Shown here in pieces: positions 18,117 through 27,072 of a stretch of 64,000 nucleotides of DNA (positions within the stretch are counted from its first letter, which is position 1; every line of letters starts with the position of its first letter). The DNA is from Mycolicibacterium canariasense. Lineage in GTDB: Bacteria; Actinomycetota; Actinomycetes; Mycobacteriales; Mycobacteriaceae. The translations under genes and the position numbers were made by a program. The notes beneath the pieces were generated by a model. That model did not search any database, was not told the DNA's origin, and saw only the letters and a program-made list of their open reading frames with translations. Where the stretch lies: NCBI RefSeq assembly GCF_002101555.1, contig NZ_LQOL01000034.1, forward strand, positions 1 to 64,000, in the 5' to 3' direction.

Positions 18117-19007
18117 ATGGAACTTCGGCAGCTCGAGTACTTCGTCGCCGTCGTCGAAGAGGCCAACTTCACCAGGGCCGCGCAACGGATGCTGGTCGCC
18201 CAGCCGGCCGTCAGCACGCAGGTCGCGCGATTGGAGCGCGAGCTGGGCCAGCCGCTGCTGGACAGGTCCCGCCGGGAGGTACGGCTCACCGCCGCCGGAC
18301 AGGCCGTGCTTCCTTTTGCCCGGGCGGCGCTGCGCGCGGTCCGGCAAGCCCGCACCGCCGTCGACGAACTCGCCCAGCTGGTCCGTGGTGTGGTCACCAT
18401 CGGCACCGTCACCTCGCACAACGTCGACATGCCGCAGCTGCTCGCCGACTATCACCACGCTCATCCGGGTGTCGAGATCATGTTGTCCACCGACACCTCC
18501 GACGCCCTGATCGACGGGGTGCGCGCCGGCCGCCTCGACGTGGCGATCGCCTCGGTGGGTGCCGACGAGGTCCCCGACGGCCTTGCGGTGCTGCCCACCA
18601 CCGAGCAGGTGATCGACGCCGTGGTCGGTGTGGACGACCCGTGGGCCCGGCGCCGCACGGTCGGCCTGGCGGCGCTGGCGGACCGGCCGCTGATCTCGCT
18701 GCCCGTCGGTGGCGGCATCCGCCGCCAGTTCGACATCGCGTGCGCGGAGGCCGGGGTGTCCCCGCGGGTGGCGTTCGAGGCCGCCACCCCGGAGGCGTTG
18801 GCCGATCTGGCCGCGCGCGGCTTGGGGGTGGCCATCGTGCCGCGCTCGGTGTCGCGGGCGCGCCGCGACGTGCACGCCATCGCGATCGTGCCGGAGCTCC
18901 GGGGCCGGCTGGTGCTGGCCTGGCGGGCCGACGGGCCGGTCAGCCCGGCCGCCCGGGCACTCGTGGACATGGCCCGGGAACTGCTGGGCGTCGGGGGTGG
19001 TGAATAG
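18117..19007 (+). CDS. LysR family transcriptional regulator
   Basis: A 296-residue LysR regulator. The N-terminal winged helix-turn-helix (MELRQLEYFVAVVEEANFTRAAQRM...VSTQVARLERELG) is followed by an effector-binding domain of two alpha/beta subdomains (about 90-290). It is divergent from the FAD monooxygenase and probably activates it in response to its substrate. The stop codon lies only 4 bases before the polA start, so read-through from this gene may contribute to polA expression. Confidence 0.88.
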   Translation: MELRQLEYFVAVVEEANFTRAAQRMLVAQPAVSTQVARLERELGQPLLDRSRREVRLTAAGQAVLPFARAALRAVRQARTAVDELAQLVRGVVTIGTVTSHNVDMPQLLADYHHAHPGVEIMLSTDTSDALIDGVRAGRLDVAIASVGADEVPDGLAVLPTTEQVIDAVVGVDDPWARRRTVGLAALADRPLISLPVGGGIRRQFDIACAEAGVSPRVAFEAATPEALADLAARGLGVAIVPRSVSRARRDVHAIAIVPELRGRLVLAWRADGPVSPAARALVDMARELLGVGGGE

Positions 19008-19011
19008 AGTG

Positions 19012-21726
19012 ATGTCCGTGAGTTCAACCGCGACGGACACGCAGTCATCTTCGAAGCCGACCCTGATGCTGCTGGACGGCAACTCACTGGCATTCCGGGC
19101 GTTCTATGCGCTGCCGGCGGAGAACTTCAAGACGCAGGGCGGCTTGACCACCAACGCGGTCTACGGGTTCACGGCCATGCTGATCAACCTGCTGCGCGAC
19201 GAACAACCCAGCCACGTGGCCGCCGCGTTCGACGTGTCGCGCAAGACCTTCCGCAAGGACAAGTACCCGGAGTACAAGGAGGGGCGCTCGGCCACCCCCG
19301 ACGAGTTCCGCGGCCAGATCGACATCACCAAAGAGGTGCTGAACGCGCTCGGCATCACGGTGCTGGCCGAGGAGGGCTTCGAGGCCGACGACATCATCGC
19401 GACCCTGGCGACCCAGGCGCAGGACACCGGGTACCGGGTGCTCGTGGTCACCGGCGACCGGGATTCGCTGCAGTTGGTCAGCGACGACGTCACCGTGCTG
19501 TACCCGGTCAAGGGTGTGAGCGAGCTGACCCGGTTCACCCCGGAAGCCGTCCAGGCCAAGTACGGGCTCACGCCCACCCAGTACCCCGACTTCGCCGCGC
19601 TGCGCGGTGACCCGAGCGACAACCTGCCCGGCATTCCCGGCGTGGGGGAGAAGACCGCCACCAAGTGGATCGTCGAACACGGCTCGCTGCAGGCGCTGGT
19701 CGACAATGTCGATCAGGTCAAGGGCAAAGTCGGAGATGCGTTGCGCGCCAACCTCTCCCACGTCGTGCTCAACCGTGAGCTGACTGAGCTGGTCAAGAAC
19801 GTGCCGCTGGCGCAGACGCCGGACACGCTGCGGATGCTGCCGTGGGATCGCGACCACATCCACCGGCTGTTCGACGACCTGGAATTCCGGGTGCTGCGGG
19901 ACCGCCTTTTCGACACGCTGAGTTCCGCCGATCCCGAGGTGGACGCCGGTTTCGAGGTGCGCGGCGGTGTGCTGCCCTCCGGAGAGCTGGCGGCCTGGCT
20001 CGCCGAGCACAGCAACGGCCGCCGGTTCGGCCTGGCGGTGGTGGGCACCCACAAGGCCTTCGATTCCGATGCCACGGCGCTGGCCATCGCCTCGGCCGAC
20101 GGTGAGGGCTGCTACCTGGACACCGCGACGCTGAGCCCCGAGGACGAGGCGGCGCTGGCGTCCTGGCTGGCCGATCCGGGGCCGCCCAAGGCGGTGCACG
20201 AGGCCAAACTTGCCATGCACGACTTGGCCGGCCGCGGCTGGACGCTGCGCGGTGTCACCTCCGACACCGCGTTGGCCGCCTACCTGGTGCGGCCCGGCCA
20301 GCGCAGCTTCTCCCTCGACGATCTGTCGCTGCGCTACCTGAAGCGCGAGCTGCGCGCGGAAGATACCGGGCAGCAACAACTTTCGTTGCTCGATGACACC
20401 GACGGCGTCGACGAGCAGGCGGTGCAGACGCTGCTGCTGCGCGCTTCGGCGGTGGGCGATCTGGCCGACGCGCTGGACGAGGAACTGGCCCGCATCGACT
20501 CGTCCTCCCTGCTGGACCGGATGGAGCTGCCGGTGCAGCGGGTGCTGGCCGAGCTGGAAGACACCGGCATCGCCGTGGACATTGCGCATCTGCAAGAGCT
20601 GCAGAGCGAGTTCGGCGATCAGATCCGTGACGCCGCCGAGGCGGCCTACTCCGTGATCGGCAAGCAGATCAATCTCGGCTCGCCCAAACAGCTGCAGGTG
20701 GTGCTGTTCGACGAGCTGGAAATGCCCAAGACCAAGAAGACCAAGACCGGGTACACCACGGATGCCGATGCGCTGCAATCGCTGTTCGACAAGACCGGCC
20801 ACCCGTTCCTGCAGCACCTGCTGGCGCACCGGGATGCCACGCGGCTGAAAGTCACCGTCGACGGTCTGCTGGCGTCGGTCGCCTCCGACGGTCGCATTCA
20901 CACCACCTTCAACCAGACCATCGCCGCCACCGGCCGGCTGTCGTCCACCGAGCCGAACCTGCAGAACATCCCCATTCGTACCGAGGCCGGCCGGCGCATC
21001 CGGGACGGCTTCGTGGTCGGCGCGGGCTTCGCCGACCTGATGACCGCCGACTACAGCCAGATCGAGATGCGCATCATGGCGCATCTGTCCGGGGATGCGG
21101 GGCTCATCGAGGCGTTCAACACCGGTGAGGACTTGCACTCGTTCGTCGCGTCGCGGGCATTCGACGTGCCGATCGACGAGGTCACCCCGGAGCTGCGGCG
21201 CCGGGTGAAGGCGATGTCCTACGGCCTGGCCTACGGTCTGAGCGCCTACGGCCTGTCGGCCCAGCTGAAGATCAGCACCGAAGAGGCCAAGCTCCAGATG
21301 GACCAGTACTTCGCGCGGTTCGGCGGCATCCGCGACTATCTGCGTGACGTCGTCGACCAGGCCCGTAAGGACGGCTATACCTCCACGGTGCTGGGCCGCC
21401 GCCGTTATCTGCCCGAGTTGGACAGCAGCAACCGCAACGTGCGGGAGGCCGCCGAACGTGCCGCGCTGAACGCACCGATCCAGGGCAGCGCGGCCGACAT
21501 CATCAAGGTGGCGATGATCAACGTCGACGCGGCGATCAAGTCGGCCGGCCTCAAGTCGCGGATGCTGTTGCAGGTGCACGACGAATTGCTGTTCGAGGTG
21601 GCCGACGGCGAGCGGGACACGCTGGAGGCGCTGGTGCGTGAGCACATGGGCGGGGCCTATCCGCTGGACGTTCCGTTGGAGGTGTCGGTGGGTTACGGCC
21701 GCAGCTGGGACACCGCGGCGCACTAG
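19012..21726 (+). CDS. polA: DNA polymerase I
   Basis: A 904-residue DNA polymerase I, the same length as the M. tuberculosis enzyme. The 5'-nuclease domain is N-terminal (LMLLDGNSLAFRAFYA, GFEADDIIATLA, GDRDSLQL, GDPSDNLPGIPGVGEK). The central 3'-5' exonuclease-like domain lacks the usual metal-binding acidic motifs. Polymerase motifs are DYSQIEMRIMAHLSGD (A), RRRVKAMSYGLAYG (B) and QVHDELLFEV (C). The O-helix position equal to Phe762 of E. coli is Tyr (MSYG), which permits dideoxynucleotide use. It repairs gaps and processes Okazaki fragments. Start ATG 19012 is chosen from family length; GTG 19018 is possible. Confidence 0.97.
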   Translation: MSVSSTATDTQSSSKPTLMLLDGNSLAFRAFYALPAENFKTQGGLTTNAVYGFTAMLINLLRDEQPSHVAAAFDVSRKTFRKDKYPEYKEGRSATPDEFRGQIDITKEVLNALGITVLAEEGFEADDIIATLATQAQDTGYRVLVVTGDRDSLQLVSDDVTVLYPVKGVSELTRFTPEAVQAKYGLTPTQYPDFAALRGDPSDNLPGIPGVGEKTATKWIVEHGSLQALVDNVDQVKGKVGDALRANLSHVVLNRELTELVKNVPLAQTPDTLRMLPWDRDHIHRLFDDLEFRVLRDRLFDTLSSADPEVDAGFEVRGGVLPSGELAAWLAEHSNGRRFGLAVVGTHKAFDSDATALAIASADGEGCYLDTATLSPEDEAALASWLADPGPPKAVHEAKLAMHDLAGRGWTLRGVTSDTALAAYLVRPGQRSFSLDDLSLRYLKRELRAEDTGQQQLSLLDDTDGVDEQAVQTLLLRASAVGDLADALDEELARIDSSSLLDRMELPVQRVLAELEDTGIAVDIAHLQELQSEFGDQIRDAAEAAYSVIGKQINLGSPKQLQVVLFDELEMPKTKKTKTGYTTDADALQSLFDKTGHPFLQHLLAHRDATRLKVTVDGLLASVASDGRIHTTFNQTIAATGRLSSTEPNLQNIPIRTEAGRRIRDGFVVGAGFADLMTADYSQIEMRIMAHLSGDAGLIEAFNTGEDLHSFVASRAFDVPIDEVTPELRRRVKAMSYGLAYGLSAYGLSAQLKISTEEAKLQMDQYFARFGGIRDYLRDVVDQARKDGYTSTVLGRRRYLPELDSSNRNVREAAERAALNAPIQGSAADIIKVAMINVDAAIKSAGLKSRMLLQVHDELLFEVADGERDTLEALVREHMGGAYPLDVPLEVSVGYGRSWDTAAH

Positions 21727-21788
21727 CGCCGCGTGTCGATGGGGCGGCGCACTAGCGCCGCGTGTCGATGGGGTGGCGCACTAGCGCC
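21721..21788. repeat. 29-bp tandem repeat spanning the polA stop codon
   Basis: The unit CACTAGCGCCGCGTGTCGAT plus GGGGCGGCG (29 bases) begins at 21721. It is repeated once with a single C/T difference (21750-21778) and continues for 10 more bases. The first copy contains the polA TAG; later copies lie between polA and the convergent prsW gene. Slipped-strand duplication of the gene end is the simplest explanation. The number of units may vary between strains. Confidence 0.9.
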
Positions 21789-21790
21789 GA

Positions 21791-22942
21791 TCAGTGCACG
21801 CGGTAGTTGGTCAGCCAGCCCAGTGCCGGTGCCGAGGCCCGGGCGCCATGCACCCAGTACGCCTCCTCGTTGAGCAGTGCCTGGACTCTGGCGTCGCCGA
21901 AGCCGCGGTCGATCCGATCCCGGACGAACGCCAGCTCGACCACCTGGGCGGCGAAGTCACGCACCGCGCGGCCGGCGGCCTTGCCGTGGTGGCGGGTGAC
22001 CTCGGCGATCGCGTGCTTGCGGCCGCGCAGCGACCCGAGCCAGGTGGCCTCGTTGGCGGTGATCAGGCCGGCCGCCACCATCCCCGGCAGCTTGTCCGCC
22101 ACCACCCGCTGCTCCCGCCTGCGGCTGTACACGCCGAGTGCGATCGCCAGCGCGAAGATCGGCACCATCCACAGCACGTACACCGCGAAGTAGGCCTCGA
22201 TGCCCAGCAGCGACGACCCGTTCCACAGCATGTGCATCAGCACCGCGGCCCCGTAGCCCAGGCCGATGCAGGCCACCTTGCCGGTCGCGCCGCGCTGCCG
22301 GAGCGCGAAGTACACGCCGATCCCGGTGAAGGTGGTGAACAGCGAGTGCGCGAACGGGGCCATCACCAGGCGCAGCGCGGCGGTCAGCAGCGACGTGGCC
22401 ACCGATTCACCGTTCGCGATGTAGAGGATGTCCTCCAACCAGGCGAAACCGGCGCCGACCAGGCCCGCGTACACCAGGCAGTCGGTCAGTGAGTTCAGCT
22501 CGTTGCGGCGCCTCCCGGTCATCATGACCAGCAGGAACAGGCCCTTGGCGGCTTCCTCGATGAGCGGGGCGCGGATCGCGGTGGATTCGAAGCCCTCCGG
22601 CAGACCGCCGATCGGGGTGACCGCCGCATCGGCCCACAGTTCGAAGATCAGCGAGACCACGATCGCCAGTGAGGCGCCCCAGATGAACGCCAGTTGCAGC
22701 AGCCGCGTCGGCTCCGGCTCCCAGCGGTCCAGCCACAGATAGCTCAGCACCACGACGGTGATGGCGACGGTGGACAGCACGAAGCCGATCGCGGTCCCGA
22801 CGGGGTTGGCCAGCGTCAACAGGATGATCAGCAGCCCGGTGATCGTGCCGAGGCCGATCAGCACCGCCAGCGGGGCGCCGACGGCGCGGGCCCGGCGTGG
22901 CCACGGCGGTATCGGCGGGTGCGGCAGATGGGGTGGGTGCAC
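21791..22942 (-). CDS. PrsW family intramembrane metalloprotease
   Basis: This 383-residue membrane protein has a Pro-rich cytoplasmic N-terminus and about eight hydrophobic segments. It shows the PrsW signature motifs in order: EEAAKGLFLL, FAWLEDILY, MAPFAHSLFTTFTG and VLMHMLWNGSS, whose Glu and His residues bind catalytic metal. PrsW in Bacillus performs site-1 cleavage of an anti-sigma factor; the target here is unknown. A soluble 100-residue C-terminal tail follows. It is divergent from rpsA and convergent with polA. Confidence 0.85.
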   Translation of the reverse strand: MHPPHLPHPPIPPWPRRARAVGAPLAVLIGLGTITGLLIILLTLANPVGTAIGFVLSTVAITVVVLSYLWLDRWEPEPTRLLQLAFIWGASLAIVVSLIFELWADAAVTPIGGLPEGFESTAIRAPLIEEAAKGLFLLVMMTGRRRNELNSLTDCLVYAGLVGAGFAWLEDILYIANGESVATSLLTAALRLVMAPFAHSLFTTFTGIGVYFALRQRGATGKVACIGLGYGAAVLMHMLWNGSSLLGIEAYFAVYVLWMVPIFALAIALGVYSRRREQRVVADKLPGMVAAGLITANEATWLGSLRGRKHAIAEVTRHHGKAAGRAVRDFAAQVVELAFVRDRIDRGFGDARVQALLNEEAYWVHGARASAPALGWLTNYRVH

Positions 22943-22961
22943 GTCAGCAGGTTAACCGGGT

Positions 22962-22991
22962 TTGGCCAGCGTGCACCCGGTCGAGTACGCT
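22962..22991 (+). promoter_or_regulatory. Candidate sigma-A promoter of rpsA
   Basis: TTGGCC (22962-22967) and TACGCT (22986-22991) are separated by 18 bases and lie 100 bases before the rpsA start. This would give a leader of about 95 nt. The assignment is by motif and position only. Confidence 0.35.
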
Positions 22992-23090
22992 TTGGAAGTA
23001 CCTGTGTGTCCGTCGGTTCGGTGGACGCCCCAGGAACACAACAATCATCATCTGTCCCTACGATTCAACCTGTCCGGAGCAACCCACCAC

Positions 23091-24536
23091 ATGCCAAGTC
23101 CCTCCGTCACGTCCCCGCAGGTAGCCGTCAACGACATCGGCTCCGCGGAAGACTTCCTCGCCGCCATCGACAAGACCATCAAATACTTCAACGATGGCGA
23201 CATCGTCGAAGGGACCATCGTCAAGGTGGACCGCGATGAGGTCCTGCTCGACATCGGCTACAAGACCGAAGGTGTCATTCCTTCCCGCGAACTTTCCATC
23301 AAGCACGACGTCGACCCCAATGAGGTCGTTTCCGTGGGCGATGAGGTCGAAGCCCTGGTCCTCACCAAGGAGGACAAGGAAGGCCGTCTGATCCTCTCCA
23401 AGAAGCGTGCGCAGTACGAGCGCGCCTGGGGCACCATCGAGGAGCTCAAGGAGAAGGACGAGGCCGTCAAGGGCACCGTCATCGAGGTCGTCAAGGGCGG
23501 CCTGATCCTCGACATCGGCCTGCGCGGCTTCCTGCCCGCCTCCCTGGTCGAGATGCGTCGTGTCCGCGATCTGCAGCCGTACATCGGCAAGGAGATCGAG
23601 GCCAAGATCATCGAGCTGGACAAGAACCGCAACAACGTGGTGCTGAGCCGCCGCGCCTGGCTGGAGCAGACCCAGTCCGAGGTGCGCAGCGAGTTCCTCA
23701 ACCAGCTCACCAAGGGCGCCATCCGCAAGGGTGTGGTGTCCTCGATCGTCAACTTCGGCGCGTTCGTCGATCTCGGCGGTGTCGACGGCCTGGTGCACGT
23801 CTCCGAGCTGTCCTGGAAGCACATCGATCACCCGTCCGAGGTGGTTCAGGTGGGCGACGAGGTCACCGTCGAGGTGCTCGACGTCGACATGGACCGCGAG
23901 CGGGTTTCGCTGTCGCTCAAGGCGACTCAGGAAGACCCGTGGCGCCACTTCGCCCGCACCCACGCCATCGGCCAGATCGTGCCGGGCAAGGTCACCAAGC
24001 TGGTGCCGTTCGGTGCGTTCGTCCGCGTCGAAGAGGGCATCGAGGGCCTGGTGCACATCTCGGAGCTCTCCGAGCGCCACGTCGAGGTCCCGGACCAGGT
24101 GGTCCAGGTCGGCGACGACGCGATGGTCAAGGTCATCGACATCGACCTGGAGCGCCGCCGGATCTCGCTGAGCCTCAAGCAGGCCAACGAGGACTACACC
24201 GAGGAATTCGACCCGTCGAAGTACGGCATGGCCGACAGCTACGACGAGCAGGGGAACTACATCTTCCCCGAGGGCTTCGACGCCGACACCAACGAGTGGC
24301 TCGAAGGCTTCGACAAGCAGCGCACCGAGTGGGAAGCCCGGTACGCCGAGGCCGAGCGTCGTCACAAGATGCACACCGCTCAGATGGAGAAGTTCGCCGC
24401 TGCCGAGGCCGAAGAGGCAGCTCGCCCGACGTCCTCGTCGTCGGCCAGCCGCTCGGAGGGTGAGTCCGCCGGTGGTTCGCTGGCCAGCGACGCCCAGCTC
24501 GCCGCGCTCCGCGAGAAGCTCGCGGGCAACGCGTAA
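23091..24536 (+). CDS. rpsA: 30S ribosomal protein S1
   Basis: A 481-residue S1 protein nearly identical to M. tuberculosis RpsA. Four S1 RNA-binding domains occur at about 35-105, 122-190, 207-277 and 294-363 (repeated ...GFLPAS/GLVHVSELS... motifs), followed by an acidic, variable tail ending in SLASDAQLAALREKLAG. It recruits structured mRNAs to the 30S subunit and is linked to trans-translation. ATG 23091 (MPSPSVTSPQVAVND) is chosen by similarity to the family; the frame is open upstream to 22962. No strong Shine-Dalgarno is present beyond GGAG at 23076-23079. Confidence 0.97.
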   Translation: MPSPSVTSPQVAVNDIGSAEDFLAAIDKTIKYFNDGDIVEGTIVKVDRDEVLLDIGYKTEGVIPSRELSIKHDVDPNEVVSVGDEVEALVLTKEDKEGRLILSKKRAQYERAWGTIEELKEKDEAVKGTVIEVVKGGLILDIGLRGFLPASLVEMRRVRDLQPYIGKEIEAKIIELDKNRNNVVLSRRAWLEQTQSEVRSEFLNQLTKGAIRKGVVSSIVNFGAFVDLGGVDGLVHVSELSWKHIDHPSEVVQVGDEVTVEVLDVDMDRERVSLSLKATQEDPWRHFARTHAIGQIVPGKVTKLVPFGAFVRVEEGIEGLVHISELSERHVEVPDQVVQVGDDAMVKVIDIDLERRRISLSLKQANEDYTEEFDPSKYGMADSYDEQGNYIFPEGFDADTNEWLEGFDKQRTEWEARYAEAERRHKMHTAQMEKFAAAEAEEAARPTSSSSASRSEGESAGGSLASDAQLAALREKLAGNA

Positions 24537-24546
24537 CCGTTCTGCA

Positions 24547-24586
24547 CGAGAAACTCCCCGGCTGGTTTCAGCCGGGGAGTTTCTCG
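24547..24586 (+). terminator. Strong intrinsic terminator of rpsA
   Basis: A perfect 18-bp stem (24547-24564 with 24569-24586) closes on the loop GTTT and ends in TTTCTCGTTGT. It isolates rpsA from the Zur-controlled gene downstream. Confidence 0.92.
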
Positions 24587-24612
24587 TTGTGGCACATGCA
24601 CATATCGCTTTT

Positions 24613-24627
24613 TGACAATCATTTTCA
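24613..24627. promoter_or_regulatory. Zur-like operator overlapping the promoter of the AztD-like gene
   Basis: The reverse strand reads TGAAAATGATTGTCA, a 7-1-7 palindrome with one mismatch to the mycobacterial/Bacillus Zur-box core TGAAAATGATTTTCA. It overlaps TTGACA (24612-24617), a probable -35, with a weak -10 (TTTGAC) 17 bases on. That puts transcription start at or next to the ATG at 24649, so the mRNA is probably leaderless. Repression by Zur when zinc is sufficient is inferred. Confidence 0.75.
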
Positions 24628-24648
24628 AAAACTGTTTGACTCGCCGTC

Positions 24649-25878
24649 ATGTCGACGCCGATGCGAGTCCTTGCCGCGCTGTCCGTTTCGCTGATCGCCG
24701 CGGGCTGCGGAAAGCCCGACGGCGACACCGCCGCGTCACGGCCGGCCGCGCCGTCCACATCGGTCAAGCCGACCGAGCAAGCTTCGCCCACACCGCGTTT
24801 GGCACTGAGCTACGACGGCGGAGTGCTCGTCCTCGATGCCGAAACCCTGCGCCAGGTCGCCGATATCCCGCTGGACGGGTTCGTGCGGCTCAACTCCGCC
24901 GCCAACGGCCGGCACGTGCTGGTGTCGCAGTCCGACGGTTTCGCGGTCCTGGACCTGGGCACCTGGACCAACCGGCACGGTGACCACGGCCACCACTACA
25001 CGGCACCGCCGAAACTGACCGACATCCGCTTCGGCGGCGCCGAACCCGGCCATGTCGTCGCGCACGACGACATGCTCACCCTGTTCAGCGACGGCACCGG
25101 CGCCGTCGACGTGGTGGACCCGGCGAAGTTGCTCAAGGGGGACACCGCCGCCCGCAATGCCACCGTGACCACACCGCATCACGGCGTCGCCGTGGCCCGC
25201 GCCGACGGCACCATGGTGGTCAGCGTCGGCGATGAGGAAACCCGTTCCGGTGCGGTCATTCTCGACGGTACCGGTGTCCCCGTCGCCACCAACGAGAGCT
25301 GCCCGGGGCTGCACGGTGAGGCCGCCGCCGCCGGAGGTGTCCTGACCTTCGGCTGCCAGGACGGCATCCTGATCGTGCGCGGCAACGATATTCGCAAGGT
25401 GGCCAGCCCGGACCCCTACGGCCGGATCGGGAATCAGGCCGGCAGCGACGTCTCACCGGTGGTGCTCGGCGACTACAAGACCGACCCGGACGCCGAACTG
25501 GAGCGGCCCCGCCGGTTCACCCTCACCGACACCACGACCGGGACGCTGCGGGTGGTGCCCATCGACGCCAGCTACAGCTTCCGGTCGCTGGACCGCGGCC
25601 CCAAGGGCGAGGCGGTGATCCTGGGCACCGACGGGCATCTGCACGTCTTCGATCCGGTGACGGCCCGACGTACCGCGCACATCGCCGTCATCGGCGCATG
25701 GACCGAGCCCGACGAGTGGCAGTCGCCCATGCCCAACCTGCACATTCAGGACGGCATCGCCTATGTCAGCGACCCGGCCGCCCAGCGGCTGGTCGCGGTG
25801 AATCTGGCCGACGGCGCGACCGTCGCCCAGACGCAGTTGGCACACCCGACCGTCGAACTGACCGGCGTGTCCGGCTGA
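24649..25878 (+). CDS. AztD-like zinc-binding lipoprotein (beta-propeller metallochaperone)
   Basis: A 409-residue exported protein with lipobox LIAAGC (Cys20 when started at 24649; an in-frame ATG at 24661 would also work). The body is built of repeated strand sets (LSYDGGVLVLDAETLRQV, VAVARADGTMVVSVGD, IQDGIAYVSDPAAQRLVAVN) as in a seven-bladed propeller. A His-rich loop, NRHGDHGHHYTAPP, resembles the metal site of AztD, the periplasmic zinc chaperone that feeds AztC of an AztABC importer. No aztABC genes are in this window. The Zur-like box upstream supports a zinc-starvation role. I recognise the family from overall pattern; a search should confirm it. Confidence 0.78.
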   Translation: MSTPMRVLAALSVSLIAAGCGKPDGDTAASRPAAPSTSVKPTEQASPTPRLALSYDGGVLVLDAETLRQVADIPLDGFVRLNSAANGRHVLVSQSDGFAVLDLGTWTNRHGDHGHHYTAPPKLTDIRFGGAEPGHVVAHDDMLTLFSDGTGAVDVVDPAKLLKGDTAARNATVTTPHHGVAVARADGTMVVSVGDEETRSGAVILDGTGVPVATNESCPGLHGEAAAAGGVLTFGCQDGILIVRGNDIRKVASPDPYGRIGNQAGSDVSPVVLGDYKTDPDAELERPRRFTLTDTTTGTLRVVPIDASYSFRSLDRGPKGEAVILGTDGHLHVFDPVTARRTAHIAVIGAWTEPDEWQSPMPNLHIQDGIAYVSDPAAQRLVAVNLADGATVAQTQLAHPTVELTGVSG

Positions 25879-25907
25879 GCCGGGATCGGGCCTGACAGAC
25901 TGGTGCA

Positions 25908-27071
25908 GTGCTGCGGATTGGGTTGACCGGTGGGATCGGTGCGGGTAAGTCGACGGTGTCCTCGACGTTCGCCGAACTGGGCGGGATCGTCGTCGACGGT
26001 GACGTCATCTCCCGGGAGGTCGTCGAACCGGGAACCGAAGGCCTGGCCCGGCTGGTCGAGGCGTTCGGGGACGACATCCTGCAGCCCGACGGCGCACTGA
26101 ACCGGCCTGCGCTGGCCGCCGTCGCGTTCAGCGACGAGGAGAAGCGTCAAACCCTCAACCGGATCGTGCATCCGTTGGTCGCGCACCGGCGCTCCGAACT
26201 GATCGAAGCGGCAGGCACCGACGCCGTGATCGTGGAGGACATCCCGCTGCTGGTGGAATCCCACATGGCGCCGATGTTCCCGTTGGTGGTCGTGGTCAAC
26301 GCGGATCCGGAACTGCGCGTCAAACGGCTCATCGAATACCGCGGCTTCACCGAAGCCGACGCCCGGGCCCGCATCGCCGCGCAGGCCACCGAGGAACAAC
26401 GTCGCGCGGTCGCCGATGTGTGGCTGGACAATTCGGGCTCACCGGGCGAGCTGGTGGAGAAGGCGCGCTGGCTGTGGCACGAGCGCATCCTGCCGTTCGC
26501 GCACTACCTCAAGGTCGGCGTTCCGGCCCGCCGGGAGCCGTCCGTGGTGACCTACGACCCGGACTGGGCCGAGCAGGCGCAGCGGATCGTCGCCCGGCTC
26601 AACACCGCCTGCGGGCACCGCGCGCTGAGGATCGACCACATCGGCTCCACCGCGGTGCCCGGCATGGACGGTAAGGACGTCATCGACGTCCAGATCACCG
26701 TGTCCGGCCTCGACGTGGCCGACGAACTCGCCGGCGCGCTGCTGGCCGCCGGCTATCCGCGCGTCCCGGCGATCACCGGTGACACCGTGCACGGTGATGA
26801 TCCGGCATTGTGGCACAAGCGGTTCCACGCCTCGGCGGATCCGGGCCGGCCGACCAACGTGCACGTCCGGGTGGATGGATGGCCCAATCAGCAGTTCGCG
26901 CTGCTGTTCGTCGCGTGGTTGCGGGCCAATCCCGGGGTGCGCGCCGACTACCTGGCGGCCAAGCGCGCGGCGCTGGCCGCCCCGGACTACGCGGCAGCCA
27001 AGGAGCCGTGGTTCCTGGACAACTATCGGCGGGCGCGGCTGTGGGCCGACAGCACCGGCTGGCGGCCCTGA
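25908..27071 (+). CDS. coaE: Dephospho-CoA kinase with C-terminal GrpB/UPF0157 domain
   Basis: The N-terminal 200 residues form the kinase: P-loop GLTGGIGAGKST, acidic VDGDVISREV and the lid region EYRGFTEADARARIAAQ. It phosphorylates the ribose 3'-hydroxyl of dephospho-CoA in the last step of CoA synthesis. The C-terminal 190 residues are a GrpB domain (IDHIGSTAVPGMDGKDVIDVQI), a nucleotidyltransferase-like fold of uncertain function. This fusion also occurs in M. tuberculosis Rv1631. At 387 residues it is slightly shorter than that protein. GTG start. Confidence 0.95.
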   Translation: MLRIGLTGGIGAGKSTVSSTFAELGGIVVDGDVISREVVEPGTEGLARLVEAFGDDILQPDGALNRPALAAVAFSDEEKRQTLNRIVHPLVAHRRSELIEAAGTDAVIVEDIPLLVESHMAPMFPLVVVVNADPELRVKRLIEYRGFTEADARARIAAQATEEQRRAVADVWLDNSGSPGELVEKARWLWHERILPFAHYLKVGVPARREPSVVTYDPDWAEQAQRIVARLNTACGHRALRIDHIGSTAVPGMDGKDVIDVQITVSGLDVADELAGALLAAGYPRVPAITGDTVHGDDPALWHKRFHASADPGRPTNVHVRVDGWPNQQFALLFVAWLRANPGVRADYLAAKRAALAAPDYAAAKEPWFLDNYRRARLWADSTGWRP

Positions 27072-27072
27072 G

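Noticed and set aside
19084..21723. Very long reverse-strand open frame (879 codons) inside polA
   Set aside because: High GC at third positions leaves the antisense frame open; the sequence is Arg/Gly/Gln/Val-biased, has no family match and lies fully opposite a certain gene.
21721..21788. Possible CRISPR-like repeats after polA
   Set aside because: The copies are directly tandem with no spacers and include a stop codon of a gene; this is a simple duplication.
22943..23090. Riboswitch or ribosomal-protein leader upstream of rpsA
   Set aside because: No conserved aptamer fold or S1 autoregulatory element could be recognised; only a promoter-like pair was seen.
23058..24791. Reverse-strand 577-codon frame over rpsA
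   Set aside because: Same antisense artefact; rpsA is unmistakable and codon bias is reversed on this strand.
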